In this document: in pieces, positions 17,371 to 25,732 of the stretch | Layout: each line of letters begins with the position of its first letter | Numbering within the stretch: position 1 is the first letter of the stretch | NCBI RefSeq assembly: GCF_003353055.1 | Contig: NZ_QKWJ01000018.1 | Span: 1-64,000 of the forward strand | Length of the DNA stretch: 64,000 nucleotides | Reading direction: 5' to 3' | Source of the DNA: Cupriavidus lacunae | GTDB taxonomy: Bacteria; Pseudomonadota; Gammaproteobacteria; Burkholderiales; Burkholderiaceae | Program-made: the position numbers and the translations under genes | The notes under the pieces: generated by a model | The model's database searches: none | What the model was told of the DNA's origin: nothing | Seen by the model: the letters and a program-made list of their open reading frames with translations, nothing else

Positions 17371-18522
17371 GTGGATTTCCAGTTCAGCGAAGAACAGTCA
17401 ATGCTGCGTGACACGCTCGCGCGTTACCTGGCCGACCACTATGATTTCGAAGCCCGCCGCGCGGCGGTGCAGTCCGCCGCTGGCTGGCGCCAGGATTGCT
17501 GGAGCGCGTTTGCCCGCGAGCTCGGCATCCTGGGCGCAGCCTTCCCCGAGCCGCTTGGCGGCCTCGGCGGCGCCGCCGCCGAGCACATGATCGTGATGGA
17601 ACAACTGGGCCGCCATCTGGTGCTGGAGCCTTACCTCGGCACCGTGGTGCTGGGCGGCGGCGCACTGATGCACGGCAGCCCCGAGCTGGCCGCGCAGTGG
17701 CTGCCGGCCATCATCGGCGGCGAAGCCACCGCCGCCTGGGCCCATGCCGAACCGGCCAGCCGCTATTGCCGCCACGACGTGCAGGCCAGCGCCACGCGCC
17801 AGGGCAATGGCTACAAGCTGAGCGGGCACAAGCAGGCCGTGGTCGGCGCGCCGTTCGCCACGCACCTGGTGGTAAGCGCCCGCACGTCCGGCGCGCGCCG
17901 CGACCGGAAGGGCATCAGCCTGTTCTGGATCGCGCGCGACACGCCGGGCGTGACGCTGCGCGAGTATCCGACCTTCGACGGCCAGCGCGCCGCCGAAGTG
18001 CTGCTCGACAACGTGCAGGTGCCGGACAGCCAGCGCATCGGCGCGGAAGGCGAAGCCTTTGCCCTGATCGAACAGCTGTGCGACGAAGCCATGGTCGCGC
18101 TCGCTGCCGAAGCCAATGGCGCGATGGCGCGCATGCTGGCCGACACCATCGACTATGCGCGCCAGCGCAAGCAGTTCGGCGTGGCGATCGGCACGTTCCA
18201 GGTGCTGCAGCACCGCATGGCCGACATGTACATGCAACTCGAGCAATCCGTAGCGCTGACCCAGGTGGCGGCGATGCAGGCCGCCAGCGCGCCAGCGGTG
18301 CGCGCCCAGGCGGCCTGCGCGGCGAAGATCCAGGCCGGTCAGGCCGGTGCCTTCGTCGGCCAGGCGGCAGTGCAGATCCACGGCGGCATGGGCGTGACCG
18401 AAGAGCTGGCGGTGGGCCACTACTTCAAGCGCGTCACCGCGATCGACCTGCAGATGGGCTCGGCCGAGCACCACCTGCGTCGCTACGCCGACCTGCTCTA
18501 CCCCGCCCAGGCCGCGGCCTGA
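17371..18522 (+). CDS. acyl-CoA dehydrogenase
   Basis: A 383-aa flavoprotein predicted to introduce the 2,3-double bond into acyl-CoA, passing electrons to ETF. The order is that of the family: N-terminal helical domain (FSEEQSMLRDTLARYLADHYDF), middle beta domain with FAD contacts (weak SG..Q..V region), and C-terminal helices including DYARQRKQFGVAIGTFQVLQH and QIHGGMGVTEELAVGHYFKR. The usual catalytic Glu position near the C-terminus is not clear by eye. The start is GTG 17371 after AAGGAG, giving the family N-terminus MDFQFSEEQ. The next acyl-CoA dehydrogenase gene follows after 45 bp, a common pairing in which two different subunits may form one heteromeric enzyme. Control is probably through the palindromes at 17206 and 17276. 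Confidence 0.93.
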   Translation: MDFQFSEEQSMLRDTLARYLADHYDFEARRAAVQSAAGWRQDCWSAFARELGILGAAFPEPLGGLGGAAAEHMIVMEQLGRHLVLEPYLGTVVLGGGALMHGSPELAAQWLPAIIGGEATAAWAHAEPASRYCRHDVQASATRQGNGYKLSGHKQAVVGAPFATHLVVSARTSGARRDRKGISLFWIARDTPGVTLREYPTFDGQRAAEVLLDNVQVPDSQRIGAEGEAFALIEQLCDEAMVALAAEANGAMARMLADTIDYARQRKQFGVAIGTFQVLQHRMADMYMQLEQSVALTQVAAMQAASAPAVRAQAACAAKIQAGQAGAFVGQAAVQIHGGMGVTEELAVGHYFKRVTAIDLQMGSAEHHLRRYADLLYPAQAAA

Positions 18523-18567
18523 AGCCGGCATCCCCGAACCCAGACGATTACCCAGCGAGGCCCGTCG

Positions 18568-19803
18568 ATGAATCTCGATTTCTCCCCGCAAGACCAGCAG
18601 TTCCGCGAAGAAGTGCGCGCCTGGATCGCCCAGGCCTACGACGCCGATCTGCGCGCGATGATGGCGCAGTCCAAGAACGGCTACCTCGACAAGGCCGGCC
18701 AGGTGCGCTGGCAGAAGGCGCTGCACGCGCGCGGCTGGGCCGCGCCGAACTGGCCGAAGGAATATGGCGGCCCGGGCTGGACTTCGACCGAGCGCTTTAT
18801 CTTCCAGTCGGAACTGGCCGCCGCCGGCTGCCCGCCAGTGTCGCCGATGGGCCTGAAGATGGTGGCGCCGGTGATCATGAAGTACGGCACGCCGGAGCAG
18901 AAGCAGCGTTTCCTGCCGCCCATCCTCAGTTCCGACGTATGGTGGTGCCAGGGCTATTCCGAGCCCAACTCCGGCTCCGACCTGGCCTCGCTGCAGATGC
19001 GTGCCGATCATGGCACCGACAGCGAGGGCGAGCACTACATCCTGAACGGCTCCAAGATCTGGACCACGCATGCGCAGTGGGCCGACTGGATGTTCTGCCT
19101 GGTGCGCACCAGCCGCGAATCTAAGCGCCAGGAGGGGATCTCGTTCCTGCTGCTCGACATGCATACCCCTGGCATCACGGTGTCGGCGTTGCCGACGCTG
19201 GACGGCCCCATGACCGGCCAGCAGGAAGTGAACCAGGTCTTCTTCGAGAACGTGCGCGTGCCGGTGGCAAACCGCATCGGGGAGGAAGGCAAGGGCTGGA
19301 CCTATGCCAAGTACCTGCTGGAGTTCGAGCGCGGCGGCACGTATAGCCCGATGCTGCGCAAGCAGTTGTCGAAGATCGCGGATATTGCAGCGGAGCAGCC
19401 CGCCGACGACGGTGGGCGCCTGCTGGACGATCCGCTGTTCCGGCGCAAGCTGGCGGCGCTGCACCTGCGTGCTGCGGCGCTCGAAGCCGTTGAGTTGCGC
19501 GTGTTCTCAGGCGTGGAATCGGGGACCTCGATCGGCGCTGCGTCGAGCATGCTGAAGCTCACGGGCACTGAGACTCTGCAGGCGGCAAGCGAACTCGCGG
19601 TGGAGGCCGCGGGGCCGGCTGCGTTGCCGTTCGTGCAGGATACGTGGGCTGCGTTGCAGGGGCGTGAGGCGGCTCCGCGGGTCGGGCCGGATTATGCTGC
19701 CGTGCTGGCGCCGCGTTATTTCAATTATCGCAAGGCGTCGATTTATGGGGGGTCTAACGAGATCCAGCGCAATATTATTGCCAAGCTTGTGTTGGGGCTT
19801 TGA
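18568..19803 (+). CDS. acyl-CoA dehydrogenase
   Basis: A 411-aa acyl-CoA dehydrogenase of the FadE-like type often paired with a second, shorter one. Family features are GWAAPNWPKEYGGPGW near the N-terminus, the FAD/substrate motif QGYSEPNSGSDLASLQ (about residue 130), the LNGSKIWTTHAQWADWMF strand, and the C-terminal ASIYGGSNEIQRNII, typical of the flavin-adenine contact. It is encoded 45 bp downstream of the 383-aa dehydrogenase and is probably co-transcribed, followed by a clear terminator at 19833. The substrate may be a branched or cyclic acyl-CoA, as often seen for paired enzymes, but this is inference. Confidence 0.94.
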   Translation: MNLDFSPQDQQFREEVRAWIAQAYDADLRAMMAQSKNGYLDKAGQVRWQKALHARGWAAPNWPKEYGGPGWTSTERFIFQSELAAAGCPPVSPMGLKMVAPVIMKYGTPEQKQRFLPPILSSDVWWCQGYSEPNSGSDLASLQMRADHGTDSEGEHYILNGSKIWTTHAQWADWMFCLVRTSRESKRQEGISFLLLDMHTPGITVSALPTLDGPMTGQQEVNQVFFENVRVPVANRIGEEGKGWTYAKYLLEFERGGTYSPMLRKQLSKIADIAAEQPADDGGRLLDDPLFRRKLAALHLRAAALEAVELRVFSGVESGTSIGAASSMLKLTGTETLQAASELAVEAAGPAALPFVQDTWAALQGREAAPRVGPDYAAVLAPRYFNYRKASIYGGSNEIQRNIIAKLVLGL

Positions 19804-19832
19804 GTGAATCGGCTCCGGTGATGTTTCTAGGG

Positions 19833-19858
19833 CAGCCACCATGGGTGGCTGTTTTTTT
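19833..19858 (+). terminator. Rho-independent terminator of the acyl-CoA dehydrogenase unit
   Basis: Perfect 8-bp stem CAGCCACC / GGTGGCTG with a 3-base loop, followed by seven T, 30 bp after the stop codon at 19803. It is the strongest terminator seen in the window. Confidence 0.88.
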
Positions 19859-19889
19859 GGGGGCTTATTGCTACGCGGTTGGTTGTCGT

Positions 19890-20262
19890 GCTTGGCGGGC
19901 GTGGGCTGTTTCGCCGGTGTCGCCGGCTTGGCTTCTTGCTCGTTGGCTTGGGGATGTAGGTCGGGTTTCCTGTTGTCGTAGGTTTAGCCGCCTGGTTCCG
20001 CCCTGCTGGGCGGGTCACTTTTTGTCCGAGCGACAAAAAGTAACCAAAAAACGCGTCGCCTCAGGCGGCTGGCCATCAATTTGGTGGTGTTGGTGGTTCG
20101 GGCGGGCGGTGCTTGCCGTTTGGGCGTGGTTGGCCGTTCGAGCCTGCTACGCACCCTGTCTGTGCCCACATCGACGGACTATTGGACGAACCCGACTTTA
20201 GGCGGTTGGCAGCCTGCTAACCACCTCGTCGGTGGGACGCCTTCGGCTGCGCTTCGCGCGGG
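19890..20262. repeat. left arm of large imperfect inverted repeat
   Basis: This arm is matched in reverse complement by 20393-20761. The best blocks are about 19890-20077 (matching about 20568-20761) and about 20154-20262 (matching about 20393-20500). It contains small nested hairpins: CCGCCC/GGGCGG at 19998-20013 and CTTTTTGTC/GACAAAAAG at 20018-20040. The arms differ by scattered substitutions and small gaps, so this is an old or selected structure and not a recent duplication. Confidence 0.75.
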
Positions 20263-20302
20263 CCCTAACGTGGCAGGCGGACGGCCACGTCCCGATTTGC
20301 GC

Positions 20303-20319
20303 TTTTTTTTTTGGGGGGG
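20303..20319. repeat. T10-G7 homopolymer in the loop of the large inverted repeat
   Basis: Ten T followed directly by seven G, lying in the roughly 130-bp spacer between the arms. Such runs are unusual in this GC-rich background and are prone to slippage or sequencing error. Confidence 0.7.
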
Positions 20320-20392
20320 CCCGGCATCACGACAGCCCCGTGCGAGCGCAGCGACGCACTCCGTGCCAGTGCCTTCGACCTACGATACTGAG

Positions 20393-20761
20393 GGCGCGCA
20401 GCGCAGCCGTAGGCGTCCCGCCGATAACGTGTTAGCAGGCTGCCAATAGCCTAAAGTCGGGTTCGTCCAATAGTCCGTTGACGTAGGCACCGGACAGGGA
20501 GCGTAGCTGGGTCGAACGGGCAACCACGCATAACGGAAATCACCGCCGTTTGAACCACCGATGCCGTGGAATGGATGGCCAGCCGCCCAGGCGACGCGCT
20601 TTTTGGTTACTTTTTGTCGCTCGGACAAAAAGTGACCCGCCCAGCAGGGCGGAACAAGGCGCTCAAACCTACGACAACATCGAACCCGACCTACCTACCC
20701 AAGCAAGCCAACGAGCAGAAGCCCCGCCGCCTACGCCGGCGAAACAGCCCACGCCCGCCAA
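20393..20761. repeat. right arm of large imperfect inverted repeat
   Basis: Reverse-complement partner of 19890-20262. It carries the mirrored nested hairpin CTTTTTGTC/GACAAAAAG at 20610-20632 and the mirrored CCGCCC-type hairpin at about 20637-20652. Whether other copies exist in the genome cannot be seen here. Confidence 0.75.
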
Positions 20762-20836
20762 GTGCAAAACACCCTCCCATTTTCCCCTCCTAGGGTTCCC
20801 CCTTAGTTGACGCCCCCCTCTCACCCCAATAATATG

Positions 20837-20865
20837 TTATGAACACTACGTTCATTTATGAACAC
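20837..20865. promoter_or_regulatory. triple half-site, candidate IclR-family operator, site 1
   Basis: TTATGAACAC occurs at 20837 and again at 20856 (19-bp period), with an inverted GTTCAT half-site between them at 20850-20855. ATGAAC-N5-GTTCAT forms a perfect palindrome and the third half is a direct repeat. This is the arrangement known for PcaU/PobR operators of the IclR family. It lies 58 bp before the monooxygenase start. Confidence 0.55.
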
Positions 20866-20922
20866 AATCAGAAGCGCTAGCAGCCACCCACCTGCCAGCC
20901 CAACTCCCAGCAGGTAGACAAA

Positions 20923-22059
20923 ATGCCCCTCAAAATCGGAATCAACGGCGCCGGCATCGGCGGCCTGGCCGCAGCCATCGCCCTGCGCAAGCTCGGCATG
21001 GAAGCTGTGGTCTATGAACAAGCCCCCCGCTTCGCCCGCGTGGGCGCCGACATCAACCTGACCCCCAACGCCGTGCGCGCCCTCGACGGCCTGGGCGTAG
21101 GCGACGCCCTGCGTGAAACCGCCGCCCGCCCCAGCCACCGCATCAGCCGCATGTGGGACAGCGGCGAAGAAACCTCGCGCCTGCCAATGCAGGAGGAAGC
21201 CGAGCGCCGCTACGGCGCGCCGCAGCTGACCATGCACCGCGCCGACCTGATGACCGCACTGGAAGCCGCGGTGCCGGCCGCATGCGTGCGCCTGGGCCAC
21301 AAGGCCGTGGCGATCGATCCGGATGCCGATGGCGCCACGCTGCGCTTTGCCAACGGCGCGGAGGAACGGGTCGACGTGCTGGTCGGCGCCGACGGCATCC
21401 ACTCCACCGTGCGCACCGCGCTGTTCGGGCAGGAAAGCCCCATCTTCACCGGCCTCGTGGCCTACCGCGCCGTGGTGCCGGCCGGGCGCCTTGCCGGCGT
21501 GCCCAACCTGGGCGCCTTCACCAAATGGTGGGGCCCCGACGCAGCCACGCAGATCGTCACCTTCCCCCTCAACCGCGGCCGCGACATCTTTGTCTTCGCC
21601 ACCGTCGCGCAGGAGGCCTGGCGCAATGAATCCTGGACCACGCCGGGCCGCGTGGAAGACCTGCGCAACGCCTATGCCGGCTTCCACCCCGACGCGCGCG
21701 CGCTGCTCGATGCCTGCGACGACGTGCTGATCTCCGCGCTGTACGTGCGCGATCCCCTGCCCGCATGGTCGGCCGGTCCGGTCACGCTGATGGGCGACGC
21801 CTGCCATCCGATGATGCCGTTCATGGCGCAAGGTGCAGGCATGGCGATCGAGGACGGCGTGGTGCTGGCCCGCTGCCTTGCCGATGCCGCGGCCGACGGC
21901 GCCACAGGCGTGCCCGCCGCGCTGGCCCGCTACCAGGCCGCGCGCCACGCGCGCACCAGCCGCATCCAGATCGGCTCGCGCAGCAATGCCTGGCTGAAGG
22001 AAGGCGGCAATGCCGACTGGGTGTACGATTACGACGCCTGGAACGTCGCGCTCGGCTGA
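20923..22059 (+). CDS. FAD-dependent aromatic monooxygenase, NicC-like
   Basis: A 378-aa single-component flavin hydroxylase of the p-hydroxybenzoate hydroxylase class, which inserts one oxygen atom using NAD(P)H and O2. The Rossmann motif INGAGIGGLAAAIAL is at the N-terminus, the NADPH/FAD DG motif is GADGIHSTVRTALFG, and the GD motif is LMGDACHPMMPFMAQGAG. The KWWGPD segment and the C-terminal DWVYDYDAW resemble 6-hydroxynicotinate 3-monooxygenase (NicC) more than salicylate hydroxylase, from memory of those sequences. A 6-hydroxypyridine-type substrate is therefore possible but unproved. The IclR gene follows after a terminator-like hairpin, and a triple half-site operator lies upstream, so regulation by an IclR protein is likely. 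Confidence 0.88.
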   Translation: MPLKIGINGAGIGGLAAAIALRKLGMEAVVYEQAPRFARVGADINLTPNAVRALDGLGVGDALRETAARPSHRISRMWDSGEETSRLPMQEEAERRYGAPQLTMHRADLMTALEAAVPAACVRLGHKAVAIDPDADGATLRFANGAEERVDVLVGADGIHSTVRTALFGQESPIFTGLVAYRAVVPAGRLAGVPNLGAFTKWWGPDAATQIVTFPLNRGRDIFVFATVAQEAWRNESWTTPGRVEDLRNAYAGFHPDARALLDACDDVLISALYVRDPLPAWSAGPVTLMGDACHPMMPFMAQGAGMAIEDGVVLARCLADAAADGATGVPAALARYQAARHARTSRIQIGSRSNAWLKEGGNADWVYDYDAWNVALG

Positions 22060-22084
22060 AGCCGCGGGCAACGTCCACCCCAGC

Positions 22085-22107
22085 ACGGCCGCCTGCGCGG
22101 CCGTTTT
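22085..22107 (+). terminator. terminator-like hairpin after the monooxygenase gene
   Basis: Perfect 8-bp stem ACGGCCGC / GCGGCCGT with a 4-base loop and four T, 25 bp after the monooxygenase stop. The short T run may make it only partly effective, as the IclR gene begins 22 bp later. Confidence 0.6.
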
Positions 22108-22128
22108 CGATTGACAGCCTACGCCAAG

Positions 22129-22974
22129 ATGCCCAAGTCCCGCCCGCCGACCGAACCTGACCTCGACGACAGCGCAGACCCCGACGACGCCCGCGAAGCC
22201 CAATTGGTCTCTCCCGTGATCCGCGGCCTGCGCCTGCTGCGCTTTATTGCCGAGGGCGGTGCCACCGCCAACCTGAGCGAAGTGGGCCGGCGTATCGACG
22301 TGAACCGCGTCACCGTGATGCGGCTGCTGGACACGCTGGAACATGAGGGCATGGTGGAACGCCTGCCGCAAGGCGGGCACCAGGTCGGCTTCAACTTCCT
22401 GAAGCTGGCCTCGCGCGTGCTGGCCACGAATGACCTGACCAGCTTTGCCGGGCGCGTGCTGGCCCGGCTGAGCGCGTCGCTGCAGTTGTCGGCCTACCTG
22501 GCCGTGCGCGATGGCGGCCATGCGCTCTACCTGCTGCGGCAGATGCCCGCAGCCTCGCTGGTCAGCAATATCCAGGTAGGTAGCCGCGTGGCCGCGCACC
22601 TGACCACGCCTGGCCGGATGCTGATTGCCGAGCTGCCGCCGGAGACGCTGCGCGAGCTGCTGGGGCCTGATCCCCTGCCGACTGTCACCGGCCAGAGCCC
22701 GGCCACCCACGCGCGGCTGGCCGATATTCTTGCCGCCGACCGCGAACGCGGCTGCGCGTGGAGTTTTTCGGCCTATGAGCCGGGCATCGACTCGTGCGCG
22801 GCACCGGTGCGCGGCGCCGACGGCGACGTGATCGCCGCCATCAGCGTGGCGGGGCCGCAGCAGCGCTTTGAAGCGGATGGCACGCTGCGCGAGCGCGTGG
22901 AGAAGGAAGTCCGGCAGGCCGCACGCGATCTGTCGGGCCTGATGGGATACCGCTCCGCCGCTACTCCGCGGTAA
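22129..22974 (+). CDS. IclR-family transcriptional regulator
   Basis: A 281-aa IclR regulator. The winged HTH covers about residues 25-90 (VIRGLRLLRFIAEGGATANL, then SEVGRRIDVNRVTVMRLLDTL), followed by the effector-binding domain with the family's loop around SFSAYEPGIDSCAAPVRGADG and VIAAISVAGP. ATG 22129 (MPKSRPPTEP) is chosen; a TTG 18 bases upstream is less likely. Its 3' end overlaps the opposite-strand Bug gene by 14 bp. Linked to the monooxygenase on its 5' side, it is the natural candidate to bind the half-sites at 20837. It belongs to a different subgroup from the two close IclR paralogues at 24016 and 45788. Confidence 0.93.
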   Translation: MPKSRPPTEPDLDDSADPDDAREAQLVSPVIRGLRLLRFIAEGGATANLSEVGRRIDVNRVTVMRLLDTLEHEGMVERLPQGGHQVGFNFLKLASRVLATNDLTSFAGRVLARLSASLQLSAYLAVRDGGHALYLLRQMPAASLVSNIQVGSRVAAHLTTPGRMLIAELPPETLRELLGPDPLPTVTGQSPATHARLADILAADRERGCAWSFSAYEPGIDSCAAPVRGADGDVIAAISVAGPQQRFEADGTLRERVEKEVRQAARDLSGLMGYRSAATPR

Positions 22975-23977
22975 TCCCGTATTCCTCGATCAGCTTCGCC
23001 CACGCCGCGGTTTCCTCACGGATGCGGGCATCGAGCGCCTGCGGCGTGCTGCCTGCCGGCTCCATGCCCTGGCGCTGCAGGTCGGCCCGCACCGCGGGCG
23101 TGGCCAGCAGCGCGCGCACGTCGGCGCCGAGCGCATCGGCCGCCGGCTGCGGCGTGGCCTTGGGCACCAGGAGCGCATACCAGGAACTGACGTCGATGCC
23201 GGGCACGCCCTGTTCGGCCAGCGACGGCACATTCGGTGCGGCCGGCGAGCGCTTCTGCTGCGTCACCGCCAGCGCGCGCAGCGCGCCGGACTGGACGAAT
23301 GGCGCCAGCGTCGACCACGTGCCGAACAGCATCGGCACCTGCCCGCCCACCACGTCGTTGAGCGCCTGCGTGGTGCCCTTGTAAGGCACGTGCAGCAGCG
23401 TGATGCCGGCCTTGTTGCGAAACAGTTCGCCGGCCAGGTGCAGGCCGCTGCCGACGCCCGGGCTGGCGTAACCCAGCGGCTTGCCGGACTTCTCGGCCTC
23501 TTTTGCCAGCCTGACCAGGTCCTGCACGGAATTCGCCTTCACCGACGGATGCACCGCCAGCACGTTGGGCGAGCCCGCCAGCAACGACACCGGCCGGAAA
23601 TCGCGCTCGACGTTGTAGGTCAGCGCGGGCATCAGCGTCGGGTTGATGGTCAGGTTGCCGGCGGGCGCCACCAGCAGCGTGCAGCCGTCGCCCGGTGCGC
23701 GCCGCACCGTGTCGATGCCGATATTGCCGTTGGCGCCAGGCTTGTTGTCGACCACGAAGGCCGTGCCGCGCCGCTGCTGCAGCCCGTGCGCCAGCGTGCG
23801 CGCGAGCTGGTCTGCCGGCCCGCCGGCCGGGAACGGCACCACGATGCGCACGCTGGCGCAACCCGCGGCCTGCGCGACCTGCCATGGCAGGCTTGCGGCC
23901 AGCGCGGCGGACAGTGCCGCGCCGACCAGCCATTGCCGCCGGCGTGGCGACTCGTTGTATATCTTGCGTTCCTGCAT
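22961..23977 (-). CDS. Bug-family (TctC-like) periplasmic solute receptor
   Basis: A 338-aa Bug receptor. The N-terminus (MQERKIYNESPRRRQWLVGA) carries a twin-Arg-like RRR followed by a hydrophobic core ending QAAG, suiting Sec or Tat export. The conserved core reads VRIVVPFPAGGPADQLART, GIDTVRRAPGDGCTLLVAP, and LLHVPYKGTTQALNDVVGG. Start ATG 23977 is used; another in-frame Met upstream has no support. It lies 38 bp downstream of the IclR gene at 24016 and is the last gene of the leftward molybdenum-hydroxylase operon. It may feed that enzyme's substrate into the cell, but no membrane subunits are encoded nearby. Its 3' end overlaps the convergent IclR gene by 14 bp. Confidence 0.9.
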   Translation of the reverse strand: MQERKIYNESPRRRQWLVGAALSAALAASLPWQVAQAAGCASVRIVVPFPAGGPADQLARTLAHGLQQRRGTAFVVDNKPGANGNIGIDTVRRAPGDGCTLLVAPAGNLTINPTLMPALTYNVERDFRPVSLLAGSPNVLAVHPSVKANSVQDLVRLAKEAEKSGKPLGYASPGVGSGLHLAGELFRNKAGITLLHVPYKGTTQALNDVVGGQVPMLFGTWSTLAPFVQSGALRALAVTQQKRSPAAPNVPSLAEQGVPGIDVSSWYALLVPKATPQPAADALGADVRALLATPAVRADLQRQGMEPAGSTPQALDARIREETAAWAKLIEEYGITAE

Positions 23978-24015
23978 ATTGATTCCCCTCCGATGGCAGG
24001 CGGCGCGCATCGCCA

Positions 24016-24879
24016 TCAGACAAACGGCTTGGGCACCTCCGGCCGGTAGTCGAGCAGGCGCGACAGCTCCGCCGCCGCCCGCCTGACCTGTTCCACCACA
24101 TTGTCGAGCTGGTCCGGGTCGATGCGCGAGGCCGGGATGGTCGCGCCCAGCGCCGCCACCACCTTGCCGCTGCGGTCGCGCACCGGTGCCGCGATGGTGG
24201 AGATGCTGGCCTCGAAAAACCCTTCGTGCAGCACGTAGCCGCGCTGGCGGTCGCGCTGGACCATCTCGTACAGTTCTTCGACGGTGCGCGGCGTGCTTTC
24301 GGAGTACACCTCCAGGCGCTCCTCCGGATACAGCGCGCGCAGTTCCGCCAGCGACAGGTCTTCCAGCAGCACGCGGCCCAGCACCGTGGCGTGCGCCGGC
24401 AGCCGGGTGCCGACATTGACCGTGCTGGCAAACGGGCGCGAGGCCACCGACTTGGCCACATAGACGATGGAGCGCCCGTCGCGCACCACCAGATTGCACG
24501 GATAGTGGATCTCGTCGCGCAGGCGGTCCAGCAGCGGGCGGCCCAGCTCGGTCAGCTCCAGCGAGGCCAGGTAGTCAAAGCCCAGGCGCAACACCGCCAT
24601 GCCCAGACGGAACTCGCGCCCGCCGTCGGTGCGCTCGACAAAACCCATCATTTCCAGCGTGGCCAGCAGCCGGAACACCGTCGAACGCGGCACCTTGAGC
24701 CGGCGCGCCAGCTCGGCCGCCGACAAGGTGCGCTCGCGGCTGCTGAACTCGGCCAGCAGCCGCAGGCCGCGTTCCAGCCCCGGCACGATGTACTTGTCCT
24801 GGGCGCTCTCCTGGGCGCTCTCCTGCGTACTCTCCTGGCCGCTTTCCTGCGTGTCTTCCTGCGGCGAATCGATCGTCAT
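24016..24879 (-). CDS. IclR-family transcriptional regulator (paralogue of 45788 gene)
   Basis: A 287-aa IclR regulator of the PcaR/PobR-like group. An acidic, Gln/Glu/Ser repeated N-terminal tail (QES units at about residues 9-27) precedes the HTH DKYIVPGLERGLRLL, then AELARRLKVPRSTVFRLLATL. The effector domain has NVGTRLPAHATVLGRVLL and EGFFEASISTIAAPVRDR, as in PcaR-type proteins. From DKYIVPG onward it is nearly the same as the IclR protein of the aromatic operon, with most residues identical over about 250 aa. Start ATG 24879 is preceded by AGAGACAG. It lies 103 bp after the CoxG-like gene and is probably part of that operon, regulating it. Confidence 0.94.
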   Translation of the reverse strand: MTIDSPQEDTQESGQESTQESAQESAQDKYIVPGLERGLRLLAEFSSRERTLSAAELARRLKVPRSTVFRLLATLEMMGFVERTDGGREFRLGMAVLRLGFDYLASLELTELGRPLLDRLRDEIHYPCNLVVRDGRSIVYVAKSVASRPFASTVNVGTRLPAHATVLGRVLLEDLSLAELRALYPEERLEVYSESTPRTVEELYEMVQRDRQRGYVLHEGFFEASISTIAAPVRDRSGKVVAALGATIPASRIDPDQLDNVVEQVRRAAAELSRLLDYRPEVPKPFV

Positions 24880-24982
24880 GGTCTGTCTCTGCAATATTCG
24901 GTCTTGGCGTAACGCTCTCATATATCACGCCTGCACCCCGTAGGGTACCCGTATTGCCGCCAGACCTCCGCCCTGCCGCCGC

Positions 24983-25732
24983 TCAGGCCTCCAGGCGCAG
25001 GTAATCCCGCAGCCAGGCCGCGCACTGTTCGCCCTGGGCCGCGGGCCAGCGCACCACGATGGTCTCGTCGCGGCGGCGCAGCTCGACGCATATGTCCGAC
25101 AGCGGCCCGCGCGCGGTATCGCCGCGCCCGAACAGCCGCGAGAACAGCCCGCCCGCGGCCGGTGCCGGCGGCGCGGACTGCGTCGGCAGCACCGCATGGC
25201 CATTGACCGCCGCAGCGGATACGACTGCCGCCGCCGGTGCCCCAGGTGCGGCCTTTGCTACCGGTTCGGGCACCGCCTGCGCCTCGCCCGGCGACAGCCG
25301 CGCCAGCAGGTTGGCGCCGAACTCGTCCCACATGCGGTCGGCCTTGGTCTTCATCACGCTCAGGCCGAAGGTACCCAGCCGGCCCAGCACGTCCACCTGC
25401 ACCCTGATGCGCAGCTGCGTGCCGCCATCGTCCAGCGCGGTCAGGAACAGTTCGCTCGACTGCCGCAGCGAGCTTGCCACCGAAGCGTCTTCGCCGGTGC
25501 CCTCGGTGCGCAGGTAATGCGGCGCGCGCGTCTCGACGATCTTCGTATGCAGCCGGAAGCGGGCGTTGATGAAGGCGATCTTGACCGCCATGCGCGCGAC
25601 GTACTCGACCTCGCTCAGCACTTCGATCGATTCCATGCCGGGCACGCACGCGCCCATCACGTTGGGGTCGAGCAGCAGCTCCCACACGCGCGCCGGCGGC
25701 GCCGCGGTGACCAGGGTCTTTTCAATTTCCAC
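24983..25732 (-). CDS. CoxG-like SRPBCC protein associated with molybdenum hydroxylase
   Basis: A 249-aa protein with an N-terminal CoxG/SRPBCC domain (VEIEKTLVTAAPPARVWELL, then GACVPGMESIEVL, about residues 1-145), a Pro/Ala-rich linker (about 150-195), and a C-terminal 50-residue piece I do not recognise. In carbon monoxide dehydrogenase systems CoxG anchors or recruits the enzyme to the membrane. Here it follows the three hydroxylase subunits. The start is taken as GTG 25732, with GGAGA eight bases upstream inside the end of the [2Fe-2S] gene, so the genes overlap by 11 bp and are translationally coupled. An upstream ATG at 25777 would add 15 residues but lies deeper in the overlap. Confidence 0.82.
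   Translation of the reverse strand: MEIEKTLVTAAPPARVWELLLDPNVMGACVPGMESIEVLSEVEYVARMAVKIAFINARFRLHTKIVETRAPHYLRTEGTGEDASVASSLRQSSELFLTALDDGGTQLRIRVQVDVLGRLGTFGLSVMKTKADRMWDEFGANLLARLSPGEAQAVPEPVAKAAPGAPAAAVVSAAAVNGHAVLPTQSAPPAPAAGGLFSRLFGRGDTARGPLSDICVELRRRDETIVVRWPAAQGEQCAAWLRDYLRLEA

Larger units (their letters stand above)
19804..20922. other. 1.1-kb gene-free region with large inverted repeat
   Basis: No gene is supported here. The region holds a terminator at 19833, a long imperfect inverted repeat from about 19890 to 20761, a T10-G7 homopolymer in its centre, and near the right end a probable operator before the monooxygenase gene. Open frames in the two repeat arms encode the same short basic peptide pattern and look like translated repeats, not genes. 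Confidence 0.7.

Noticed and set aside
17398-19464. 688-codon minus-strand frame
   Set aside because: It is antisense to both acyl-CoA dehydrogenase genes and has no family motif.
19827-20793. Short frames in both repeat arms with the shared peptide pattern LGQKVTRPAGRN
   Set aside because: They are read from the two arms of the inverted repeat and share sequence because the DNA is repeated; no start signal or domain supports a gene.
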